A stretch of DNA of 64,000 bases, from the NCBI GenBank assembly GCA_008828725.1, contig MEHQ01001273.1, forward strand, positions 210,522-274,521, in the 5' to 3' direction. The stretch comes from Saccharina japonica (taxonomy: Eukaryota; Sar; Phaeophyceae; Laminariales; Laminariaceae). Shown in pieces: positions 30,934 through 42,639 of the stretch (its first letter is position 1; the number at the start of each line of letters is the position of its first letter). Below the pieces are notes generated by a model that ran no database searches, was not told the DNA's origin, and worked only from the letters and a program-made list of their open reading frames with translations. A program made the position numbers and the translations under genes.

Positions 30934-31175
30934 AAGCCACGAAATAATCCGGTCACCATCATTATGCAGATTCTTGTAGTGCTGCTGTTTGGTAGTTTTG
31001 AAACGGCACCGGAGGTAAAACACCCCATGCGGCCGTCGGGTTTATAAACACGTGGAGGCAGTGTGATACACGGGAGGATGGGGCTAAAAACTAAAAACAG
31101 CCCTTGACGCTGGATTGTATTTGCACAGACGGAGGCGGCCTGAGACACGGGGGGGGGGGGGGGGGGTACATAACA

Positions 31176-31441
31176 AACGCATGCTACGGTTAGCCTGCAT
31201 GCAGGATCAACACTTTTTTTCTGAGGGTGGTTACTTGAGGAGATTGTGCCTCGCCCCAAAAAAATGATTTTGGAGGGAAGGAAACATGCTACCCGATTAA
31301 CAATTATATGGCCTAGCTACATATTTTTACAAAAAAACTATTGCAACACAATATTCAAAGACCAACGAGTTTTGGGCTAAGGCCACCGGTTATTCAGATT
31401 TTTTTCAGCCGAAAAGTGCTACCCCTGGCGTAGCACGCGTC
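31176..31441 (-). mobile_element. GACGC-MITE (GCATGC subfamily), TSD AACA
   Basis: AACGCATGCTACGGTTAGCC at the left, with the CCTGCATGCAGG insertion, and TGGCGTAGCACGCGTC at the right. AACA flanks at 31172-31175 and 31442-31445. A 17-G run lies just upstream. Confidence 0.92.
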
Positions 31442-31450
31442 AACAGACCT

Positions 31451-31710
31451 AAGGGTCGTTCTTATCGAGCAACGTTTTCCCCAAAAATGCCAATTTTGTT
31501 TTCCAAAAAACCCCCCAGGAAAATCAAGCAAAAACAGGATTTATTTGGAAATTTGGAATTTTAACAGAGGGCAAAATGTTTGGAAGGCTTCGGATTCCAA
31601 TATTTGGAAATTATTTTTGGAAGATATATACCTGGTAAGTCCTAAAAATTGCGCGAAATGCTTTTTTGGAAATTTTGGAAAAAAAGTTGCTCGATAACAA
31701 CGACCGAACT
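31451..31710. mobile_element. MITE family F with TTTGGAA-rich interior
   Basis: Inverted ends AAGGGTCGTTCTTATCGAGC and GCTCGATAACAACGACCGAA. The interior repeats TTTGGAA/TTCCAAA about ten times. A lone matching end (GCTCGATAAGAACGACCCTT) is at 40777-40798 with similar TTGGAAATTTT interior. A TAA repeat is present at both flanks but not in perfect register. Confidence 0.65.
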
Positions 31711-32116
31711 AAGCCCTAGAGAAACGTTTGTCAGGTACGCGGGCTTGGAGACAAGACGCGACAAAACCATGGCCATGCTATATTTTCGTGATACAGTTGT
31801 TGTGCCGAGTAGAGGACTGGGCGAGAAACCAGGGGATACCGTAGCAGAACAGTCCACCATCACGCTGGACGTAACCGTACCAAAATCAGATCCGGTGAGC
31901 TGGGTGATATTACTGTTTACGATATTGGTTCATTTGGTTCGGTTTTCATGTGTCTCTGCTAGTTTTGCTTTTTCGGGGTTCCGCTCTTTCTTCCTTGCAT
32001 ATCCATTTTGCCTCTTCCTCGAAGATGTTATTTTTGGCTACTTATATATTAGCATCCGGTCCCCGTTTCACACATCCGCAAAAGCCTACGATACAACGCC
32101 AATCATTATAATTTGA
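31710..32116 (+). CDS. Unidentified open frame, possible exon fragment
   Basis: The frame is open from inside family F (31649) to TAA at 32116. The part outside the repeat reads FVRYAGLETRRDKTMAMLYF, then RDTVVVPSRGLGEKPGDTV and a stretch up to TLDVTVPKSDP. This is more protein-like than its surroundings. A GTGAGC at 31894 could be a splice donor, and what follows is hydrophobic (WVILLFTILVHLVRFSC). No family is recognised and no start outside the element is evident. Confidence 0.25.
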
Positions 32117-32478
32117 TTACTTAATAATGATAAAATATGGTATTCATTAAATACATTAACTACTGTAGTCCCCAGCTGCGAGGCACACAGTATTGGGATT
32201 GGGGCACGCCGATCCGATGTGTCAGGTGTTTGCAAGATTGCAAGCTGAACTCGAGGGTGTTGCGAGCTGGGCGCGCTGAACACACAGAGACACACAAACA
32301 TGGCATAATATAGCTGTCGCTACAATAACAACTCGCAGCAGCACAATATTGGTAAATGTAGTCAATTTGTGTGCGTTGGTGTGAGGCGGGGACGGTACAC
32401 CTGTTAGGCGAAAGAAAAACACGTGAAGATAAAGCTAAGGACATCGATACAGCATAAACAACCCGAGCTGTTAAACAC

Positions 32479-32604
32479 AGTTATTACGATGGACCATACG
32501 TAGTAAATAGGACCTACGGCACACAGTGAAACCCATATATATATTGAACTAATTTTAAAATAAATATTTGGTCCTATTTACTGTGGTCCTCTGTAATAGT
32601 TAGT
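32479..32604. mobile_element. Family D inverted-repeat element
   Basis: TATTACGATGGACCATACGT...AAATAGGACC at the left and GGTCCTATTTACTGTGGTCC...TGTAATA at the right. About 125 bp, AT-rich loop. Confidence 0.75.
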
Positions 32605-33225
32605 AATTGGGTTTGGCCATCTCGAGAGGGGTCAATTGTTTGCAGTTAGTTTCGACCTCCTGAGGCGTTAGTTTGTTTCATTTTGTCACTGGGACCGGTT
32701 GAGCTTCTTCACAAAGTTCACTACCTTCGATCAGCATACGCACGTTTACTACAGCAGTATTAATAGTAGTGCGTATTGTTCTACGACTGAATATGATAGG
32801 ACACATACATGTTGGTAGAGTGCGCGCGCGCGAAATAAGTTTCTTCTTCGAAGTCATGTTTCGAGGTGAGATAACGAGAGCTCCTCCTGCTCATGTGAGG
32901 AGGAGCGCAGACAATATAAGGCACCATCCCTATCGTCTAAGGCGTTGGTCTTTAAGTAGGTCATTATCAACAGCAGTGCAGTATCTCGCGTGCAATTCGA
33001 TGCGAGCTCGGCGAGGGGAGAAAGGGCTGATGAAGTCTGCCTCGCGATAAAAACGCAACGCAAGAACCGTACGAGCAGTGGGGGAGAAGGGAGAAGAGCC
33101 TACGGCGTGACCCCAGATCTGAGTTACGACTGTTACTGGGGACCATAGTAAACGCTAGTAAATAAGGCCTACGGTACACACTAATAAAACCTAAATGTTC
33201 ACCTGTTTTTACAAACAATATTCTG
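32605..33225. other. No supported gene; shared CCGGTTGAGC block and family D half-element
   Basis: A block at 32655-32720 is the reverse complement of sequence at 22290-22320 (CAACCGGTCCCAGTGACAAA). Family D fragment at 33130-33215. Nothing else is recognised. Confidence 0.4.
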
Positions 33226-33478
33226 CACGCATGCTACGATAGAGGTGCACCATGATTTTTCTGAGCTCATCGCTTAAGGAGCGTCATATACCTCACCGAA
33301 GAAACGGTTTTGGAAGAAAATAAATGTTCTACCGTATGAGAAATCTCATGACCGAAGTGTACTCTGAAACATTATTCGTCCCAAAAATGAAAGTCCTCAT
33401 GACGAATTTGGGTTAAGGAGCCCGATCCTTCAGAAAACGATCCAGCCAAAAAGTGCTACCTCTACCGTAGCACGCGTC
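33226..33478 (-). mobile_element. GACGC-MITE, complete
   Basis: CACGCATGCTACGATAGAGG to CTCTACCGTAGCACGCGTC, 253 bp; flanks TCTG and TTTG. Confidence 0.93.
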
Positions 33479-33733
33479 TTTGGTCGTATTTTTTATGATC
33501 CCCCGTTTTTTTTTTTTTTTTTTTTTCCATCCCATTCATTATCTTCGCACTTCCGTCTTTCTCCCTCCCTAGTCGTGACTCAGATCCGGGGTCACAAAAG
33601 TAGGCTCCTCTCCCTCCCTCCCCCCCCCCAAGTGATGGAAAGAGAAAATAAGAGCGAACATAACAAAAGGGGATTGTCGATGGTGAAAAAAAACAAGAAC
33701 AAAAAACGAAAAGCAGGGTTTTGACAAACATTT

Positions 33734-34179
33734 GACGCATGCTGCGGTTGAGGTACGTACCACTTGAGGTCCATACCCACCCTAAACCATGTTTAGAGAA
33801 AATATGTACGGCTTATTAACCCGAGAAACCATCCCCATGGCCTGGGTGGTAACGTTTTTTTTTTTCACGAATCACAAATAAGGGCCCATACTAACGAATA
33901 TAAAATAAATTCAATTTGGAAAAAATAAAATTCAAATTCGCTTTTCATTGGTCAACACACGCACCAGCACCCCCCAAGATCCCAACATTTGGTGCTGGTG
34001 CGCGTGTTGACCAATGAAAAGCGGATTATTTTTTTTTCTTCCAAATTGAATATTGTTTTTCTTCGTTAAAACGGGCCCTAATGGGATACTTTTTATCTCC
34101 TCAGTCGAGGGGTATGTTACTAGCCAGTCAGACACGTTTCGGCGCCGAAAAACTGTTACCTCTATCATCGCAGCACGAG
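33734..34179 (+). mobile_element. Degraded GACGC-MITE split by a Harbinger-like MITE
   Basis: The left end GACGCATGCTGCGGTTGAGG and right end CCTCTATCATCGCAGCACG bracket the TAA-flanked element. The remaining interior is heavily diverged, so the order of insertion is GACGC-MITE first. The stretch before it (33479-33733) has a T-tract, a C-tract and no gene. Confidence 0.65.
33882..34078. mobile_element. Harbinger-like MITE, TSD TAA
   Basis: 197 bp with perfect outer ends GGGCCC and inverted GGGCCCATACTAACGAA / TTCGTTAAAACGGGCCC. TAA is present at 33879-33881 and 34079-34081. The core is an inverted pair of TTGGTCAACACACGCACCAG. A 3-bp TAA target and GC-rich GGGCC start fit PIF/Harbinger MITEs. 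Confidence 0.8.
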
Positions 34180-34453
34180 CTATTTCGCACATCGGGCAGA
34201 CTATATCCCGACGTACCAGGTAGTTTTCGTCTACTACTGCTGTAGATGTACGTAACAAAAACTGCCCTTGTGACTTGTTGTGGTGCATATGAATCTTTAC
34301 AGAGCGTAGGTCCAACGAACGAGAGGCATCCCTGCGCCTCGATCCCTTAGACCGGGTACAGGCTCCCCACCGGCATCACGATCTACTAGAGAAAGATCGT
34401 ATCTATATACCAGTAAAGGGCAACCGTTCATATATACGGGGATTGGCGCTGCG

Positions 34454-34596
34454 GACGCGTGCTACGATGGCCATTTCCCTTCGTTTATTAATTCAAAATC
34501 TGTTTATGACTTAGTATTATTAATAGTATAGTTCCTCGAGTGAGGAGCCCCAGAAAATGTCCGGTATGCAGGTGCAGCTCTACCGTAGCACCCGTC
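34454..34596 (+). mobile_element. Short GACGC-MITE derivative (143 bp)
   Basis: GACGCGTGCTACGATGG at the left and CTCTACCGTAGCACCCGTC at the right. The left interior is deleted. No target duplication is seen. Confidence 0.7.
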
Positions 34597-34756
34597 GATT
34601 GTGGAACGCATTGCTTTTGAAGTAGACGTGGGATAATGTAAACACCGGCAGCAGTCAGTCGTGAAATATATAGTGCATTCACACCCGCCGGGCGGATGGT
34701 CGATCCAACTTTTGATGATTCAGATATTTCGGGGCAGGTGTACAGGTGTACTCCTG

Positions 34757-34920
34757 ATCTGTATGATCTGTATGAACTGTATGATCTGTATGAGCTGTAG
34801 GATTTGCAGGATCTGTATGATCTGTATGGTCTGTCTGATCTGTATGGTACGTATGATCTGTATGATCGGTATGATCTGTATGATCTGTATGATCTGTATG
34901 ACCTGCATAGTCTACAGTAT
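34757..34920. repeat. Decayed TGTATGATC array
   Basis: About 18 units of the 9-bp minisatellite, many with substitutions. It is an older relative of 2650-3330. From 34920 to 35548 there are GATC-rich fragments, a G-run (35206) and TAGTA-type repeats (35390-35540), and no gene. Confidence 0.9.
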
Positions 34921-35548
34921 CTACAAACAGTACTAGCACATGTTTCCTGGGTTAGATCTGTCCAGATAAATTGACTAATACGCAGACCCTGCACAACTTC
35001 TAACAGCGCGAGGTAGGCGAGGAACTGCTGTAGCTGTAGATGATCTAGATAACGATCTATTCGAGGTGTGAACCTATCTTAACGGCACAACAGGGGGATT
35101 TGGAGACACACTACACCGCTGTAGGTACTTGGAAGAAACGTGGGAGAATCGCTTCAGCAAAGTGAGAGGATCAACCGTTGTTGGGATGGACATATTTTCA
35201 ATGGGGGGGGAGGGGCACATATTTTGTTGGAAATGACGTGGAACTAGATGATCTACAGTAGCTCACGATCTGTAGCTGTAGCTGCAGTGTAGATTGAAAC
35301 GAATACGCTGTGTCAAGGCTCTATGTTAAGAGAGATGGTAAGTAACACTCAATAGCAGCAGCACTAGAGGGTACACAGTGATAATACCGTTCGTAGTCGA
35401 ATAGTAGCAGTATTACTAGTAGTAGTACTGTAAGCAGTATCGTAGCAATACTACAAGTAGTACAGTAGTACTGTACTAATAGCATACAAGTAGCCGTACG
35501 GTAGGAGTACCGTAGTACAGACGGCACAGCAGTAGAGATAGTAATAGT

Positions 35549-35790
35549 GACGCACACTACGATAGAGATGAACCATCATTGTTGTTTTCTGAGGCCGCTC
35601 ACGACAGGAGCTCTGCACTGCAGTAATAGTAAGTAAAAAACAACGGTTTTGGAGGTAAAATATAAGTGCTACGTACCCATGGCCTCAGGTATACCAGTAC
35701 AATGGAAAACATTGTAACACACAAGAATGAAAGTCCTACCATGGTATGTACGACTTTGGGTTAAGGAGCCCAACCAATCAGGCGCGGTGT
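35549..35790 (-). mobile_element. GACGC-MITE, right end missing
   Basis: GACGCACACTACGATAGAG at the left, TTTTGGAGG in the middle and TTTGGGTTAAGGAGCCCAAC at the right, then sequence departs from the family before the terminal repeat. Confidence 0.75.
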
Positions 35791-36019
35791 GCCTGTGGAG
35801 CAGTAGGAACACCTCGTAGTGGGGGAAGCCGCCCTTTTCATTGTATTCATTGCAGGTTATGAGTGTAATGCCATTCCCGAGTCGTGCCAAGCGATTTTTC
35901 ACTGCCGTATATCAGGATACCGCGCTTCACTCAGACCGCCTTACTGGGGGACCTCTACCGTAATAGTGGTACGGCCGCTGTTACGCCATCGGGGCCTGTA
36001 TACAGCCACTAGAGGTTGC

Positions 36020-36155
36020 CCCCTTAGGGTACCCGCCACGAACGGGTACCCGCCAATTTTCGGAGGCCGGACCCTACCCTACCCGCCGGGTATTGACATT
36101 TTGACGGGTACCCGGGTACACGGGAACCCGGCGGGTACCTGGCGGGTACCCGGAT
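36020..36155. repeat. GGGTACCCG motif cluster
   Basis: About ten GGGTACCCG / CCCGGCGGGTACC words occur in 130 bp, each nearly self-complementary. No gene is seen in 35790-36640. Confidence 0.75.
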
Positions 36156-36639
36156 AATTTTGAATTTTTATTCTTGTTTCGGTGGCACGATGTGGTGACA
36201 GCCACGCGGCTCTCACGTAAAACGACCGTAAAACGACCGACCACCCCGCCCACATCACCCAGGAACACACCCACACGCTATGCAACACACGGACCTACAC
36301 AACAATCTACCAAACGTTGATATGCCCAGCAGGGCAGGTACCGTTATGCATCCCTGATCCCAATGGTTATTATGGTATCTAATGTTGCCGGGTGCAAGCT
36401 GTATTATCATCGAGTATAGTCTGCAGGAATGATCTACGAGTACTGCTACTACTGCTGTGTATGCATGTATGATAGCACGTGTGTTTGCTTGGTGGGTTGA
36501 ATCTGTACTCTTCTGCTGTGCCTTGTTGTAGAGATCCCGCACAACATCTATCTGATCTCATAGTAGCAGCAGAGCAGGTTCGGATCAAAGTGTTCTACTG
36601 CTATAATACTACTGCTGTGCTGCTGTACAAGTATAGATC

Positions 36640-39590
36640 GTGATCTATCTGTTCGAGATGTACACCCATACCTCGTATCTAAAACAACAACAGCACAGCA
36701 GCACAGAGTGCCAACGACTCGATTCATCTCCCTCCCTTCTCTTAATAGCCGTTTTTTTAATGCTGTTTGCTGCTGCCGTATTTGTTGTGGTTGCTGTTGT
36801 TGCTGTTTTTGTCCTCCCGCCCCGTGCGCAAACTCTCCGCATTATTTTTATATCCTGCGTATTCTTTCGAAGGTAAAGAAGTAAAATTATTTTATCGGCT
36901 GTTGTGTCCAGTCAAGCAGTACGTTCATACTGTAATTACTGCCATGTGGTACTGGTGTATACTACAAAAAGAGCAGTGTTGTGCATGTTTCGGCCAAAGC
37001 CGTGCCTTCGCGGTTTGCGTGCGACAACTCGGTCGCAGGTGCGACGGGGTTATAGCCTGACGGAATGTATGTGAGTCCGTGTCGAATATAGCTCGGCGAC
37101 TCATTCGCTTGTGGGGTCATCGAATTCATGGTTCACCCGGGATCAACAGGTTCATACACACGTACAGCAAGTAAGTACAGTACCAGAACGTACACCCTGG
37201 TACGACTGCAAGACGTTACGAAAATCTTTTTCTTTCGGAACAAGAAAAAAGAAAAAAATAAGAAAAAAATCATACTCTGTTCCCAGTCTGTTCGTTCATC
37301 AAGAAACGGAGAGCTCTAGCTAGAGAGCACCCATGGTGATTTCGAGCGAGTACGAGTACGAGTAAATACTTCTGCCGAATCTCTCTGCTGTGAGCATCAA
37401 CACCAACAAGACGCCAATGCACTACAGCAGTAGAGCTGCAGCACCACTAAACGACACGCACACAGGTGGTCGCCAACTTTTGGTTTATGCGGCGCTCTCT
37501 CGTTCCTTGAGAGCTCACTCCATGCATGCATGAAAACTGTGAGGACGTGAGAAAAGGCTGCTGGCGCCAAAAAATAGACGTTGCGCGACGCAATCTCTCC
37601 GCATGTAAAACGTAAAATTACACTGCTGCTGTGTCCGGAAATATAAGAGACGTTTTGTATGCGTCTAGGTACTAAATAGGTCCTTATATATCCGTACATA
37701 TAGAGACCGAATCTCTACATCATTTGATACGTGTATGACACCTGCTGACGGACTGGCGTGCTGGTATGCGCCTGTGGATGATAATCATACTACTGCATTA
37801 TAGAGCTGGTCCGTGTAAATGAAACAAAAACCACCTCGTCAAAAGTTTACCGCAATGCAAAGAAGTGTGGCAGGGTCTTTGTGTACGTACTCTTGGTAGG
37901 TGAAATGGCTACGTGTACCATACGAAGGCATACTCATCAGGGTGGGGATTGAGCGATACAACAGTAGTACTGCTTGCTGCAGCAGTGATGGCATAGTAGC
38001 CCTGCTTGTACATACGTGCGCGGGCTTGACGCTTCTTTCGTGTGTGGTTATGTTGCGGAGACGATGAAATCTTTCAGCAACGACAAAAACTGCAGTAATC
38101 GTAGCATACAAAAACGGCACTGAACTCGCTGAACTACTTGTGCAGCAGCAGCAGCAGCAGCAGCAGAAACAATAGCAGTAGCAACACCACAACGACGACG
38201 ATCTACAGCATACCGTACATACATCCGGTAGCATCCTGTGCCAGGCTTCAGCTGAAACACACCAACGACACAACTACGACGCATGACACACAACAATAGT
38301 ACGTAGCAGCAGTACTGCAACAACAGCAGTAACTAACTGCTGCTGTAGCAATAGACACAACCACACAAGCATGATGAGAGCAAAGAAAGATATAACTCCA
38401 CGTGGGAGAAAGACCAAAAAGAAAGGCGTATCCTGGAGTATCTGAAATCCCAAAGGCCATCGCCCTGTGCGTCTACAGTGCTAAAGAAGAAGCTGCTCAC
38501 TACGTAAGAGAGTGCGTCAAACGCGACTACAGCAGTAGATACTCTACTCGTCCTACTGCCGTGCTTGCTGTACCTGGTACACCGTACGAGTAGCTGCTGC
38601 TGTGCTGCTGCTGCTGCTTGCTGTTCGCGAGGAGATTGCGTAACGTTCCCGCAGGAGGAGCACAGCACGGCCTAGAGCAGGACTGCTGCTGTAGTAGTAC
38701 CACTACTGTGGTACTGCTGCTGCTGCTGCTGCTGCTGGTGGTTCTACATGTTGCTGTTGCTGTTGTTGCTGTTTGTGTAGTAGTAGCGCATGCGGCGCAT
38801 CGATTGATTGACGGATACAGCAAGCAAGCAAACCCACATGGAAATAACTTACAACTTTTACAACAACATCAAAACCACAACAGCTACCTACGTACACTGT
38901 TTTAGATACTCGAAGGAACACTTGCCCACCTTGAAATCGTCAGAAGAGATACCCCTCGTCGTCTCGAAGCGCGGAGAGCGGAGGGAGAACCGATGTCGTC
39001 AGCAAAAAAACGTCGCTCGTCCGGCCTTTTATACGTAGCTTTGCCCTGTCGGCGCCACCGCCGCCGCTGCCGCCGCTGCTGTTACTGCTTGCCGCTGCTT
39101 CTTCTGCTGCTACTGCTGCTGCTGCTGCTGCTGCCGCTGCTGCTGCTTTTGCTGCCGCTGCTATCCTCGTTAGGTTTGTCTGGCGTTGTTCTTCCACAGA
39201 TCGGCACAGGAGTCCACGCGCAGTAGTATGTGCGAGGATAAAAAATGCACAGCGCAGTTGGGAGAAGATGAGATGCGAAAGCGTTTCTTTGTGGCTCGGG
39301 GTGGTGTGCAGCCGGCCGTGGTTTTTCGCGAGTTGCCAGAGAGAAGAATACCGGTAGAAGTCCAATGCGGCAAAATCGATCGGCAACCCACTTCCAAGAA
39401 GAATCATAACGCACGAGCAAGAACTTGAAGTGCGGTACTTTATCATGAACCACAGCAGTTCGAAAGAAGCAAGAGATCGCAACGGACGCGTGATGAGTAT
39501 GGGACGTTGTATATAGGACGGCAGAATATGTATTCGCCTTTTTTTGCGTCGTACCAGTGTAAAAAGTAGAGAAAATACGTCAGCTGGTGA
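36640..39590. other. No supported gene; CTG/CAG runs
   Basis: CAG or CTG runs at 38140-38165, 38590-38620, 38705-38745 and 39060-39165 generate the long poly-Leu, poly-Ala and poly-Gln frames. None of the remaining frames shows a recognisable domain. Confidence 0.45.
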
Positions 39591-39599
39591 GTGCGACCA

Positions 39600-39782
39600 A
39601 TTGTATGGTTGAAGTAAGAAACAAGCTATTTTAAAAAGAAAGCCAGGCTGATGAGATATCAAGGAAAATAAGAAATTCGGGAGTCGTTATATCTTGAAAT
39701 TCGTGTCGAAGTGGCACCCTCTCTCAAATAAGAAATCCAGCCTGGCCCATGTTTTCTGTTTCTTATCAGGTGTCCTGTGCTG
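39600..39782. mobile_element. MITE family C, copy 3
   Basis: AAGTAAGAAACAAGC and AGAAAGCCAGGCTGATGAG to GGCACCCTCTCTCAAATAAG and TTTCTTATCAGGTGTCCTG. Same layout as at 17808 and 40105. Confidence 0.75.
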
Positions 39783-40104
39783 TGCGTACAACAACTAGTA
39801 TACGAGTGGGTATGGTGTTTGTGAGCAAAAATCATGTGTTTTGCCTTCGACAGGCCTTCGCCAAAAATTCCAGAAGGCATCCTTGGGCCGAAAGAACCAC
39901 ATCATCATCGGCCGTCTTGAAGCCAAATAAAGCTATACCGGCGGTGCGTACATGCCACCACGTTGCCACCGGCACTCAAATGCATTAGGAATCCAGCAGC
40001 AATTGGCTGACACACCACAGGTTATCATACAGCAGACAACCCCTGTCGGAATTGATCGCGGTGGTCTACAAGTACAAACAAGAGAAACATACAATAATAA
40101 TAGT

Positions 40105-40277
40105 AATACGACACCTAACAATAAGAAACAGGCTTATAAGAAAGCCAGGCTGAGATTTAGAGGAAAATAAGAGATTCGGGAGACGTTATCTTGAAAAAAG
40201 TGTAGAAAGCACCCTCTCTCGAGTAAGACATCTAGCCTGAACCAGATTTCCGGTTTCTTATTGGGTGCCCTGTACTG
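40105..40277. mobile_element. MITE family C, copy 4
   Basis: ACACCTAACAATAAGAAACA at the left and its inverse GGTTTCTTATTGGGTGCCCT at the right; interior AAAGCACCCTCTCTCGAGTA. It is the best-preserved copy and defines the ends. Confidence 0.8.
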
Positions 40278-41426
40278 ACAACAGCAAGCAGTATACATTC
40301 CAGACATTTCCAGTTCCCTCAAAACGTTTACTGCTGCACCGACACTGCACACGGCCGCACGTATACATCCACACACGCACTTTTTGTTTCAGTACAATTC
40401 GACATACAACCGTAGTATTAGTAAGTACGTGTCGTACATCAGTAGGTACAGTAGTTTGCCGTAGCGCCATTGCACCGTGCGGGACTCTTTCCTTCCGTGG
40501 CACTAATGGCACCCCTCGCAAACAACCGCACACCCACCACACCTTGGTCTCCTATTATTTCATTATTTTCCCCCTTCTCCCTTTGCTTCAAAATCCTGAC
40601 GACACCGGCTCACGGGACAACGCCACAAGCACACAGCACCACCACCACCACCACCACCACCACCACCAGTAGCAGCAGCAGCAGCAGTGAGCGAAATAGT
40701 AAGGTTGGACGGAAAAGAGAGTGGAAAATGTGTTGTTTGTTGGTAAAAAAATATTGGAAATTTTATGGAAAAAAGCTGCTCGATAAGAACGACCCTTTAT
40801 TAGACACATAAAAAGCTTCATGATCGCTTTTCGACACGGCGAGTGTGGTGTTCCCTCCTCCTCCTTGTTTCTTGCCCAAGAAAGTTTTTGGCCATCTACC
40901 CGACAATGTGCGCGTGTGTGTACAACGCGATACCACCCTGCGACGCCACGCGCCCATGAACAACACCGGCGACTTAAATGACTAGTAGGCTCATGGGTAT
41001 ATGCAAGGAGGACGAACCGGTTTTGGTGTATGTAGATCCCGTTGCCACGTCCGGCTTAAGTTGATAGAGTATACTTCACTCCACGCCACCGCCTGCTGTT
41101 GTCATTTTTAAATGACTTCGTCTGCAAATAGGCATCTTTCATTTGTTGCACCAAAGAACTGGACCATGGTCTCGTTTTTGGCAGCTCTTGTCGATTCTGT
41201 AAATAGAAAGTGGGTACTCGTCGTAGAGCCTACGTAGGGATCTACTGTACATCAACTCTTGTTCGGGGTTGATTTGTTTGTTGATTAATTAGGCCAAATC
41301 GTGTTGATTCAATCATGATTAGTTGATTAATATCAACAACACAATCAACTCGTACACGATGATGTGATTCACAATCATGATTATCGGTTGATTATTGATG
41401 GTTCGTTTTTGCCCAATAATTCTCGG
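40278..41426. other. No supported gene; CAC/CAG tract
   Basis: (CAC)n followed by CAG at 40636-40690. Family F end at 40777-40798. A stretch of TTGATTAAT/ATTAATCAA words at 41270-41400 forms another small two-orientation cluster. Confidence 0.45.
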
Positions 41427-42105
41427 CCTAAGGCCGACTCTTATGGGAACGGAATCCAAAAAAAAAAACAGGTTTTCCCTTCATCGTACAGAAACCCGCG
41501 AGCAGTGCCGTCGGTAGTGATGGGCCATTTCTGGACGCAGCCCACAGCAAAAAAAACGAGTTTTTGTCACACAGCAACCACCGATGCCACGAGTTCTCGC
41601 CTCACAGAGCACGGGTCGCGCTAAAACTTCCAAGGCTGTATGCCCCTTTCCTCTGAGCGTCCTCGCTGCCAAGTATGAGGGCCGTAGGTGTCCTGTGGCT
41701 AGAGGTATCGCACATAACGTGAGGCCTAGTCCATTTCTGTCTCAACTTTTTGCTGATCGAAACACGGGCCCGTGTTTCGATCAGCAAAAAGTTGAGACAG
41801 AAATGGACTAGGCCTCACATTATGTGCGATACCTCTAGCCACAGGCCACCTACGGCCCTCATACTTGGCAGCGAGGACGCTCAGAGAAGAGGGGCATACA
41901 GCCTTGGAAGGTTTAGCGTGACCCGTGCTCTGTGAGGCGAGAACTCGTGGCATCGGTGGTTGCTGTGTGACAAAAACTCGTCTTTTTTGCTGTTTCGGGC
42001 AGGTTTTGGGACAGAAAAAAAGAAGCGGAGTGTTGTGCGGGTTTCACCACCACAAAGGGGAAAGGCTGTTTTGTTTTCTGGATTCCGTTCCCATAAGAGT
42101 CGGCC
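41427..42105. mobile_element. 679-bp palindromic foldback element, Mutator-like, 10-bp TSD
   Basis: The two halves are near-perfect inverse copies around ACACGGGCCCGTGT (centre 41768/41769). The outer arms GGCCGACTCTTATGGGAACG and CGTTCCCATAAGAGTCGGCC match, a diverged block follows, and the inner 230 bp on each side is almost identical. TAATTCTCGG is present at 41417-41426 and 42106-42115. Long inverted repeats with a 9-11 bp target duplication are typical of Mutator-like elements. The mirrored 75-codon frames on both strands are a consequence of the palindrome, not genes. Confidence 0.85.
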
Positions 42106-42218
42106 TAATTCTCGGATTTGTTTCTAGCAGGCGAGCACGGTCGCCGTCGTGCTACAAAAAGCCTGCCAGTGCTGTGGCAACCCCGCCAGCAACACCTGGA
42201 CCCGTTGTGAGGTCCTCG

Positions 42219-42635
42219 TTAGTTATTACCACGACGAAACCCCACTAGGATTAATGCGACAGAGGGCAACCCGAAAGTTAAGCCCCGCTGCTTCCCCTGG
42301 GGAGTTTGTTTAACGTCACGGGAGCCCGCGCAATACTCATGAAACTCCTGTTCTGGCAGGTTATGTAGAACGTTTACGAGAATCCTCGGTAGACATCGGT
42401 CGACAAACCCAACGACCCCGCCATGAACTCTGAACGGATCGCGCTGGTTAAGGGTTCCGACCCATCCCAGTGTCAGAGTGCTCACACCTTGGTCGATGAT
42501 ATGTGGCGTGGGCCGGCCAGGCGTCTGGTAAAAAAACATTTGATCGCTGGTGTGTAGAAAACAGACGACAAAAGCTCTCGATCCCTCTCCGATGCTAAAA
42601 AAAATTAACTTTGTGAAGGTTTTGACGAAGACCAT
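42219..42635 (-). CDS. Unidentified open frame of 138 residues
   Basis: ATG-initiated with balanced composition, unlike the low-complexity frames around it: MVFVKTFTKLIFFSIGEGSR at the start, PTPHIIDQGVSTLTLGWVG and GFVDRCLPRILVNVLHNLPE in the middle. I recognise no family, signal peptide or membrane segment. It could be a gene fragment, a diverged transposon protein or chance. Confidence 0.3.
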   Translation of the reverse strand: MVFVKTFTKLIFFSIGEGSRAFVVCFLHTSDQMFFYQTPGRPTPHIIDQGVSTLTLGWVGTLNQRDPFRVHGGVVGFVDRCLPRILVNVLHNLPEQEFHEYCAGSRDVKQTPQGKQRGLTFGLPSVALILVGFRRGNN

Positions 42636-42639
42636 AGGA

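Noticed and set aside
41584..41953. Two 75-codon proteins on opposite strands that are nearly identical
   Set aside because: They mirror each other because the DNA is a palindrome.
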